Source: Lingula anatina
Taxonomy: Eukaryota; Brachiopoda; Lingulata; Lingulida; Lingulidae
Direction of reading: 5' to 3'
Length of the DNA: 64,000 nucleotides
Assembly (NCBI RefSeq): GCF_001039355.2
Contig: NW_019775746.1
Coordinates: 971,947 to 1,035,946, forward strand
The stretch's first letter is position 1. Each line of letters opens with the position of its first letter. The position numbers and the translations under genes are program-made. Below are positions 38,831 to 49,315 of the stretch, in pieces. The notes under the pieces were generated by a model. That model was not told the origin of the DNA. It made no database searches and worked only from the letters and a program-made list of their open reading frames with translations.

Positions 38831-39312
38831 ATGCACTTCCGGCGATCTATTCTGTCGCACTTATACAGCAACCTGCAGAAATCGACCAGCCTCCTTCTCG
38901 TGTGCATGTTGATGGACTTTTGCTAAATACACTAGCACTTGTTCAACCTTCCAGAAAATTTCGACCGATTTCGTAATTGAAACGAGAGATGTACGGAATT
39001 ACCCGAACTGCGCAGAACTTGGTCACGCAGATAACCTGTTGAAATGCAGTGCGTCAGATTCTTCGTCATTGGATAATTGCTATCTGAAATAAAACAAATA
39101 TAATTTATTCATCAAAAAATTGTCTTATTGTTCTTAGAACATCTCACATTGCAGATTTTGTATCCTACGTGTTTCTTAAACTCTCTAAAGGTACACAACA
39201 AGCGAGTAGACACTGTGCACATTCTCTGTAATGCACGCAAAGTACTACCACTATAGATTCTTACACAACTGAAATGAAATCCACTTGCAAAAAAAAAAAA
39301 AAAAAAAAAAAA

Positions 39313-39432
39313 NNNNNNNNNNNNNNNNNNNNNNNNNNNNNNNNNNNNNNNNNNNNNNNNNNNNNNNNNNNNNNNNNNNNNNNNNNNNNNNNNNNNNNNN
39401 NNNNNNNNNNNNNNNNNNNNNNNNNNNNNNNN
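39313..39432. other. Assembly gap (120 N) in a poly-A tract
   Basis: The N run is flanked on both sides by A-runs, which suggests that a homopolymer broke the assembly. Confidence 0.99.
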
Positions 39433-41675
39433 AAAAAAAAAAAAAAAAAAAAAAAACTCAAATTTATCACTCGATCAGCCAATCCAAAATACTTCAAAAC
39501 TGCACATATTGTCGCAAACGTGACCTTCCGGTAGTTGCTTGTCCCCCCAGTTCGTAATGAAACGAAAAATGAAACGAAAGAAAATAACGAAAAGAGTATA
39601 TCCTTTGGTATTTCTTTAAATTATACCCTTTGAAACTAAACGGTGGTTTTTGGTCCAGCCTAGTGGCAGTATTTTGAATAATTGTCTACTCGCTTAATAT
39701 GTATCATTAAATATAAGCAGACGACAGAATCTTATTAAAATAAGTGTATGCATCTTTTAAGTATTGAGCAAATTGGTGCGCGGTTATTTTCCTCGCGTCT
39801 GCATTTACATCGCGTTGATAAAATATTTTGTGAACAAACAGTCTATTTTCAAAATGCATAATAGATACATGTACATAATTTTCTGGATGTACATCGATAT
39901 TACTAAATATCCAAAATTCAAGGAGCAAATCTTAAACACAAAATACTTCAACCCTTTCACCTAGGTTATAATCGCATATTAGATTCAATTTCTGGTGCTC
40001 AGTGTTCAGTGCGCCTCTTCCATTCAGTAAAGAAAAGAGAAATGCACTTCATGAATTTAGCTCGATTTTAACAAAATTCACGACTCTCATTCGTCATTCT
40101 TATCGGTCGTATGTGATCTCGAATTCCAATATGCTAACGATGACCTACCTCTTGTCCAGCTTTCTGGAGAGTTTCTAGTAATCGAAGATACGCAGGGATT
40201 TTTGAGGATGCAAAACAAATGTCGACCCAAAGTTACGATAATAGATACTTAAAACTATAGTCCAAATAAGAATTAATACTAGTACAATTACTATGTGTCA
40301 AAAGCCACCTTCATCATGATATGAGACTATGACTGTACGTGTGACACATCGAGGCGTCATAACGTAGGGAAAATAATTAAAATTATTACCCGTTGCTTGA
40401 AAAATAGGTTAACTGTAACTCGGAGGCCATAACGTAGCTAAAGGAATTCTTTCCTAAACATCATCCCCTCCGTCGCCAAGAGTTCGGATGCACCTTTGAT
40501 GATTTCTCTTCGTGTGAGTACAACTCACTTGGGATAAGCATAACTGTACTACTCGTCACAATCATCCATTCAGCCGTTAATGGGTAAAGCAACAACTTCT
40601 ATACCATAGGCACTGTAAATGAAGGCCAAGTAGTTGTAATTAAAAAGATAAACCGAACTACAATCAGTGAAAGACCGAGCATTTTAAAATTGTGCAAATT
40701 ACTGTGTATTAACATGAACGTTGTATGTAATTATTTGCTGTAGGCCGTGCTTTATGTCAAAATGGAGAATAACATCATTGTCATAGGCATTTTTAATGAA
40801 TAACATCCTTGTCACAGGTAATTTTTAAATGATACATACATGAAAAATATCAAAATACGACAAGCTACTGTTTATTTTGTCATTACTATCCTTGGTTAGT
40901 TCCAAAAATTTAATCTCAAAACAATAAAAAGTTTCATCTCAAAAATTACTTAATTATATATTCCACATATTAAATATAGCGTTAAAATGACAAGCAACCA
41001 AGGTAGCTGAGGACAGGAACAAACATAATTTAGGATAAGTAGAGTTAAAGCATAAATTTCTTATATTACATCAATTACACTGGTATATATCTGTATTAAT
41101 TTCGTCATTTATCACTAGAAATGGGCAAAGATTTCAAAGTGCTTGTTTTCTTGCTATAATGACTTTAATTAAATATTTGTATCAAGTTCACTTAGGGGTA
41201 ATGAAAAAAGATAAAAAGTCGATTAAATACATATTGAATAAGGACTCTCTAACCAGTTCTAACCAGTTACAATTCAAACCATTCCAGACACGTGATTACA
41301 ATCCCCATACCCTTCATGATCCCACCAACAGTTCAATCTGCTAACTATTTCAGTCGTTGATTACATATTTAATTCTATTGGAGCGAGTGTGCGCGTGCGC
41401 GTGCGCGGATGGATGTAATTACTAAAGCAAAAGACGTCCGAAGTGAAACTAAAGCGATCTAAGTTAAGTCTTGTAGGAACGAGACTTAATCAACGGTCAA
41501 GTTAAGGTACGAACCGTTTCCCACACGCCATCAGCAAAACGCAAAATTATCCACCGGCCCAAAATTACATTAAAATGTACCAGTAATTATATCTTTTCTC
41601 ACTTATTAACGTAGATAAAGCATGATAGAGTTCGGTTGTCCGTGATGGTGCATTGTTATCTCAGTATGTTGATGC

Positions 41676-41683
41676 TATATAAG
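41676..41683 (+). promoter_or_regulatory. TATA box of array gene 4
   Basis: TATATAAG lies 99 bp before the start codon, nearly the same spacing as in genes 2 and 3. Confidence 0.65.
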
Positions 41684-41774
41684 CGGTCGCGGATTTCACG
41701 TTCGGAACGTTCTTTGAAGCCCACAACCCTTGCTGTCGCCAAAGAAGAGGTGCCGCGGAATCCAAGCCACAGAG

Positions 41775-42524
41775 ATGTCCAAGCTTGCTGTTTTGGTTCT
41801 CGTCGCAGTTGCAGCGATGGGCATGGTGCAGTCTGAGAAAGTAGGGGGTAGGTGGACCTTTTAAATATTTACATAGCTTTTGAATGTGTGGAAAATGTTA
41901 GAGGGACATTCTAAGAAAATATGACAAAACAGATCTTAACGTCATCCGATAATTCCCCTGTTTTTCATTTTCATTGGAAAAATCATTTAAAAGATAAACG
42001 TAGATAACAATGTTCTAAATGCTTAATATCTTTGCTCATTTGGTAAAAATAAACACACCAAAGTCAAATAATTGGAACGTAATCAATTTACCTAGTAATT
42101 ATGATAAGAAACATTCGTGTAAAATTTCAAGAACAAAGATATCCATGTTAGTATGTTGCATCAAGCACTATGGCTCGGGAAAGCCTCTTTTTACTAGCAT
42201 AAGGTCGCGAAATAATAATAATAATAATAAAATCATTTACATCTACATTTTAGGTTCTTGGTTTTTTCGCCCATACCCACCGCCAGTGTATTACCCACCG
42301 CCACCGCCAAGTAAGTAGATGTTCTTATATCTTTACCTTGAACATTTACTACCGAGTGTTGCCAATTCGGTTTGGATGCAGTGCTTTGAATGAATAACTA
42401 AGATTCGCAATATTCGATCAAATGTCATTTTTAGCAGCAATTCGTGATAATAATTTGCTCCTGTGTTTTGAATTTGTCAGCATGGCTATAAACATGAAAC
42501 TAATGTGTGTGTGCGCGCACGGGC

Positions 42525-42582
<58 letters not shown>

Positions 42583-43032
42583 AGCAAGCCTCATAGATCA
42601 TCTTCAAATATTATTTTCCTTGTCCTTGAAGATCTATGCAACTTATCGACAGTAAGATATTAACAGCAAATTAATAGGATGGGTAGTGTGGGCGTGAGCA
42701 TGTGCACGATGTTCGTGACCGTGTGCACGTATGTCATCATGCTTGCTGTAGCATGCGAAAAAAAGTTCTCAGAAATGCTGAGACGTGTTTAAATGACCCA
42801 CAACAACCGCAAGGCACTTCTTTGGAATTCCCCTTTTTATTTGAAATTTGTTAAGACAGCGTTTTCCTTCATTCCAGCTTACACGTGGTTAACATGGGGA
42901 CAGTGGAGCTCCTGCTGCAACGGCTTGCAGACAAGATTCCGCAACTGCAATAAGCTGACCGGGATCGGCCAGACCGGATGCGCCGATGCAAGCGTCCAGC
43001 ACCAGGCGTGCACCCCCACCAATGTCTGCTGA
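41775..43032 (+). CDS. CC-TSP1 array gene 4: small secreted protein
   Basis: Exons 41775-41847, 42254-42310 and 42878-43032 join at phase-1 junctions to encode 94 residues. Exon 1 is a signal peptide (MSKLAVLVLVAVAAMGMVQS, then EKVG). Exon 2 is a Pro/Tyr linker (SWFFRPYPPPVYYPPPPP). Exon 3 encodes TWLTWGQWSSCCNGLQTRFR followed by NC and a CADASVQHQAC block, ending NVC. Six cysteines match gene 3 position for position. The second intron carries a GT/GA microsatellite (about 42523-42579). An AATAAA at 43290-43295 is a likely poly(A) signal. Function is unknown; secretion is inferred from the leader. Confidence 0.88.
42523..42579. repeat. Compound GT/GA microsatellite in array gene 4
   Basis: GT then GA dinucleotides inside the second intron. 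Confidence 0.96.
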
Positions 43033-43780
43033 GACAACTCACCACTTCATCGTATCTGCCTCTTTACGTTGGCTGCTCACTGATCTTCTCGATACCGACG
43101 TCTTGCACACGCCATTCATATCTGCACTAAACCAAAGCACTGACAAATGAACTCGTACAACATCGGCTACTTCCGAGGTGGAGGGAAAACGGTCACGGAA
43201 TCACCCGAGCTGTGAAAAGCGAATTGATTTGTTGGTTGATGCCGTATTGAAAGAAATATTCTGAGAAAGGATATAGATTGACGTTTTGTAATAAATCAAT
43301 AAGTACTAAAAGACAAGATATAGTTATTTTTATTTCTATATGATTTTAAAATGGTGCTAATCTCTTCACGCGGTTTGTCTCATGGGTACAGGTATATATA
43401 GGTATTTAAAGAATATTGCCAGTCATTAGAGAGCACGTCTTCCTTTTCGAGGAAATCTCTTGCTGTGTACAACGAGTTTGGAACTGAGTGAGCTTGTGTT
43501 AATTTGTCGTTTAAATGCACAGCTTTTCTGGACTAAGTCCTATCTTTTTTCACAACAGAAATGTTTACTTTATTGCTAATTGCTCATGTAGCACAGCAGA
43601 GACATATGGTGCCAGTGCACATTATAGACATACAAACCATTCACTATCCCATAAGAAGATAATACTAAGGAATACATACAAAAGCTTTCTATTGTCTATT
43701 GTAGTGATAATCCATTTATTACAATTTCTATATCAAGTTTGCATGATTAAGAAAGGAGATATCCGTCAAAACAACATACA

Positions 43781-43864
<84 letters not shown>

Positions 43865-43919
43865 TTGTTGGCATGTGTTTGATCTGTGTGTGTATTAGCG
43901 CGGGTGTGAGGGTATGCGA

Positions 43920-43954
<35 letters not shown>

Positions 43955-45683
43955 CGTACGAGTGCCTGGAGGAATAAATAATGCCATAAATGCCAGGTTG
44001 TCATCTAAGCCTTAAAACCGCAAGCTAACGGTCCGTTAACCAAGATTTTCAGCCAGATGACCATGCGGTGGACCCGGCCATTAAGAGCTGATAAAACCCA
44101 CTGGAAAATGTCAAAGGTCACGCGGATGATAGTAGTCACGGTATACGCCTAATAACGGGGTTTTAAAATGCTTAGATATATATCAAGCTTTCGAGAGTAC
44201 TAAAAGGCCGGCTTATAAGGAGTGAGAACTCTTTGTTCATTTGATGAGTAGTAATTGGGATGTATACTTAATGTTGAAGTTATGGATTAAATTCTTTAAT
44301 ATTGCTAAAAATTGAGTTAATATAAATTTTGCGTATGAAGCATGTTGAACGTCCCATCAAGTGGATGTTACACTCGTTATTGGATCAAAAATCCCACATA
44401 ATGAGGGGAAAAACATGAAGTAGAGTATTGTGGAATTTTTCTGACATAAAATGGGTACCTTTCAAGTTATCTCGAAAACAATCACATATGAAAGACATTT
44501 GAAGAAATTTTTCCATCCAATTCAAGCGTTCATTTAGTTCCCAATTCAAGTATGTTAAAAGGGGTGGCCATAGCTCCTACTGGAACATCCTCAAACCTAT
44601 AATAAAATGGGGGAAAAAACAAACAAACTAACAAACAAACAAATGAAACAAATCCATCAAAGTCCATCACGAAGGTATAAAGTGTAGATATCAGTTTGAA
44701 GCAGGAATTTTTCACATATCTCTCTTATGGAATTGGTAACAAGGGATAACAAGGAAAAAGCAAAGAGCTACCGATGTTATTGTTTCAGGTGAGTGACGTG
44801 TTTTACCCCAGTTTTACACATACAAGCACACACACACACTGAGAGAGAGAGAGAGAGAGAGGGAGGGAGGGGGGAAGAGAGGGGTAACTGAACACCATGA
44901 GTCAGTTTATAAAATATAATAATGAACTTCATCACTTTAATCAGAAACACGGTCTGAAGCCTAACGGTATCCAATTACCTGGGAACATCTCCAAAACCAA
45001 AGAATTGCCGAATAAACGGCAGTTGTAATAGAATATACACGAACGAATACAGGAATGAATTGATGGATGAAAATAATGTAAAGATATAAATTCAACGACA
45101 ATAGCATAAAAAATAACAAGAAATAAGATTTACTTTTAAGATCAGCAATGGGTATAATAACGTAGATACCCGTCTTAACCAATTGCAATGTGCGATAGGA
45201 CTGTCAACAAGGTTATATTTAACTCCTCTGTAAAGAGCTGCTACATGAAGACATCTTGATTGCCGTACTACCCAAGTCTTGCCAATGCCAACTCTCGTTG
45301 ACAGCGTCCCTCACTTCGGTGTCTGTCACTAACACGTCATTAAGGAAATCTAAACACCACTTTATCCGATATTCATCTTAAATTCTAATATTAAAGGTAT
45401 ACGGACCATGAAACCCAAGGAAATGCCTAACATGTTACGCTCCTTTTGGTGGTTATACATATACGAGTTTCGTTCCTGGTAATCATTTAAACTGACTTGT
45501 TCTTTGAGTCTTAAAACAAATCATTATTACCAATCTTTTAATTTGACGCTCCATTTTGAAGGATCGGATTGTACCGGTAGAATGTGTTTGCTGTAGAAGA
45601 AGGCCAAAGCAGACATCTTGTGGATACGAAGTGTTAACATTTCACGGCAAGGAGAGAGATAGCTCTCGAATACAAAGACAACG
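43033..45683. other. Intergenic region, genes 4 to 5
   Basis: It contains a long AT microsatellite (43786-43861), a GT run near 43921-43950, and a GA run near 44840-44868. No gene is seen. Confidence 0.6.
43786..43861. repeat. AT microsatellite
   Basis: Uninterrupted AT dinucleotides of about 75 bases. Confidence 0.97.
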
Positions 45684-47753
45684 ATGATATTCAAGCGTGC
45701 TTGGACTGTTACATTGTTTTTTATTGTAATTGGGATAACAACACACAGCAGAGGTAAGTCATATTTTTTCTGTTTAATGGATACTTTCTACTGGAAATAT
45801 CAAAGTAAATAATAGAACATTTAACTGAGGGAAGTTCAAATATAGACTAAAATTCACCATGGTGTCTTTTGAAGAAGTAATGCCCGAAATTCAAAATGAC
45901 TCAGGTTTTTGTCCGGCATTTTTTGCATGTGAGTTATTTAAGACCTTCACTACATATCCCTAAATCTTGTAAACGAATATTCCTTCAATTACCAAGAAAT
46001 AACGATTACAATTAAATGTTTATTGATAATAATTATAATAGATAGCATTGCATAAATTATGGTATTGCCATCGCATATATTTATATAACTCAATTGGGGG
46101 AATCATACACGGTGAAAAAAGAATATAGATTTCATAAGAGAAATGAAGTACTAAAATGCAGTATAGAAGACGACTTTTTCTGTCTTCAGGAGACCACGAG
46201 GGAACGGCTCCACAGGCCCAACAAAACGTGGCGTACACTCCCGGCACAGCGTACCAACCTGCGTACACCCCTGGCACCGCGTACAATCCGTACCAGCAGG
46301 CGTACACCCCTTCTACGGCATACAACCCATACCAACAGGCGAACAGCCCTTCTACGGCATACAACCCATACCAACAGGCGAACAGCCCTTCAACGGTAAA
46401 TAATCCGTACCAACAGGCATACAGGCCCGGATCCACGGGTACATCTCCGTACCAACAGGCATACTTAGTCCCAGTCCAGCAGGTCTACGGTGGACAGCAG
46501 GCACCCACGGCGCCACAACAACCACAGAATCCAGGGGTTGGATATACTGGGCCTAATCCGTACGGGCCACAAGGACAGCCAGTACAACCCCAGCCAGGAG
46601 CGTACAGTGCGTACCAGCGATCTCAGACCTATGCTGGATACAATACACAACCACAGGGATATGTAAGGCAGCCACAGACGTACGCGGGGTATGCAGCTCC
46701 TCAGGCGTACAGCGGATATAGTGCTCCTCAGGCGTACACCGGATATACGGCTCCTCAGGGGTACGGGAGTCCTCAACAACAGCAATACAGTACGCAACAG
46801 TACGCGCCATCGTACTACCAACCACAGGCACGACCATATTACGGAGGCGGACAATCTCAAGCATATACGCTACCGTACTCCCCTACGCAAGCGTACGGTC
46901 CTCCTCAACAGCAACAACAACAACAACCTAATGTTGGCCGACCACAGCAACAGGTGTCCTACTACGCACCACCGACGCAATCGTACAACGCACAACCGGC
47001 ACAGCAGTCACAATATCCTGCTCCACCACAGCAAGTCCAGCAATACGGAGCGGGAGCACAACAATTGTATTATAGAAGCCCGACATATCCGGCTTATCCC
47101 GGAGTCCAGCAGCCTTATCAACCTTATGGGAACCCTCTTGTCCCCCAGCCAGCGCAGCACTCCGTGTCCACGGCAAGTCAAGAGAGAGCATTTAAGTATT
47201 TAGATTACGCTGATAATTATGACAGGAATACAGCTGAGCAGGAGGCACAAGCAGGGACGACACAGGAAGAAAGTATGTCAATTGTGTTGTCTATCTTTAA
47301 CTTTTCTGCCTGTCCCTCTCTCTCTCTCTCTCTTAAATCTGCTAATTTCTATCATTTGTGATGTGTGCTCAAATTGAATTGGGGTTCAACATCATTTATA
47401 TCAGTGTACGGCCTTTTCGTTCAGCTTGACATTTTTATCATGATAACATGGGAGATGAAAATACATGTACAAGTCTAATTTAATCATTCTTTTGTATATT
47501 TAATTACTCATCATGATGACTGGTTTCAATCTGTAATTTATGGATGTTGCTTTCTCATTCAGCGCAAGGTGGTTGGGCCCCTTGGAGCCAGTTTGGTCAA
47601 TGCTGCAGCGGAGTGCGCATGCGCTTACGCTCCTGTAAAGAGGGTCATCTTCTTGGGACGGACTTCTGCAGCGGGGTGCCGTTAGAATGGGACAAGTGTG
47701 CTAATGGAGACGAGGATATTTGTACCCCTACCATAACTTCAGATGGGAGTTAG
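45684..47753 (+). CDS. CC-TSP1 array gene 5: long Gln/Pro/Tyr-rich secreted protein
   Basis: Exons 45684-45753, 46190-47272 and 47563-47753 join at phase-1 junctions to encode 447 residues. Exon 1 is a signal peptide (MIFKRAWTVTLFFIVIGITT). Exon 2 is a giant linker of about 361 residues, mostly Gln, Pro, Tyr, Ala and Gly. It has imperfect repeats such as AYTPSTAYNPYQQA near 46260-46430, GYxAPQAYxGY near 46685-46770, and Gln runs near 46900-46925. The last 25 or so residues turn acidic. Exon 3 encodes GGWAPWSQFGQCCSGVRMRL, then RSC and three more Cys, ending with a Thr/Ser tail. The composition resembles extracellular scaffold or adhesive proteins and prion-like phase-separating sequences; this is analogy only. 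Reading through the exon-2 donor would stop at 47361. Confidence 0.87.
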
Positions 47754-49315
47754 TCTTCACTCGTTCGACGTGATGGGCTCTCTCGTTCACAAAAAGCCAG
47801 TTCCGAACATATGCAAAACATCTCCCGAGCTTCATGTAACATTTGATAAACAGTTTTATGTCATTCAGGTGATAGTAGTTACGGCTAGTTCGTTAATACA
47901 TGTACATGTACTTATTAGTTAACTGTTTAATTTTGAATGTTTGGAGATATGAAATGATGTTTTTGTGTCGTCATAAAGATTAACAAAAAATGTTTCACCA
48001 ACGGAAAATTTTGATTAAACCACCTGTGGGTCTAAAAATGACGTTTGAGATTTAATTTCTTAAATTTTCTTTTCTGGATAAAAAAGGGAGCTGCAGTATC
48101 ATATATAAAACTATGGAGCAAGTAATATGTTTTCTATTTACAATTAACTTTATAGAGTGTTTTTATGTTTCCAAGGCATGTACCTTATTTTTGTTTTTTT
48201 TTAAAGAAAATACTCGGTCAGAAAAACCGATGCGCAGTGTTAAAATGCAGTACAAGAATGCAAACATTCACTTGATTGAAATAAAAACAATATTAACACC
48301 ATTATATCATTATTTTGTTTTTGGAATTAGACAGAGGAATATCTGTATCAAATTTTGATTTCGACAGAAAAGTTTGATCACTGTCGCTTAAATTAATACA
48401 GTGATTTTCTATAAAGAAAAAATGTACCCAGGCAGACAAGGTACTACTTTGCACATTGATTTTACTTATCTCTATTCAATTTGAGCGTTACAAGTGCATA
48501 GGTACCCAGTGTGTTTGGAAGGGAATGGGAATTATTAATTTATAAGAATGCTGATAAAGACTGTAAAATATTAAGCTTACAGTACAGTGAAATGCACTCC
48601 CCCATTGGACTTCTAAGCCATCTTGAGGAAAATGAAACCCTTTCAATATATCAAAAGATACGTATTTCATTTGTTAAAATATGTCATGGAATGTCGCCTT
48701 TCACAAAGTTTAATTTAATAAAAGCATTAATAATGTATTATTATCAGTTTGTAATTATGAAAGCATGCGCGTGCACGAGCTTTTTTATGTAGCGTTTACT
48801 ATTAAGGCCAACTTTTGGAAATTTCAGGTAGTCTTATTAGTTAGTATCATTATCCGTCTGTGTCGTATTTTTTCACGGTTAACGGGTTTTCAACTTGTAT
48901 CTCCATGTAACCACATTCATTATCATTTAAAGACCACTCACGGACAAATGAGACGCCAGGTCGAGCAGAGGGACGTCGCTGTCATATACCATCGAACTGT
49001 GCATCAAAATGGCGGAATTAACGACATTAACATCTGCCACAAATTACACGGACAGCGAGGAAAGCGATTAACATAGAAATAATAACAAGTATTAAATTAT
49101 GACCAACCAAGGAAGTAATCGTGTTGATTGTATGCATGACGTATGTCGACCCGAAAGAAACAACATTGTGTCCTGATGGTATGGTGCTTTTTCTTTTGGC
49201 TGCACGTGCTCTATCGGGTGTTCTGTCACCTTAAACCTGTCCTAAAACCCAACAGAAGGACAGGCGCCGACGGGGGCGATTAGAAAGGACGGGCCACTTT
49301 AGCGATCTGTCCGTC
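47754..49315. other. Intergenic region, genes 5 to 6
   Basis: AT-rich sequence with an AATAAA at 48280-48285, which is rather far from the gene-5 stop. I see no further gene or mobile element. Confidence 0.55.

Larger units (their letters stand above)
38831..41774. other. Intergenic region, genes 3 to 4
   Basis: After the gene-3 3' UTR come a poly-A-flanked gap (39313-39432) and AT-rich sequence without recognisable genes or elements. Confidence 0.55.

Noticed and set aside
39261-39557. Poly-Lys and poly-Phe open frames near 39300
   Set aside because: They are produced by the poly-A tract and the N run.
46186-46864. Long antisense and shifted frames inside gene 5 exon 2
   Set aside because: They are shadows of the Gln/Pro/Tyr-rich coding repeats, without start context or splice support.
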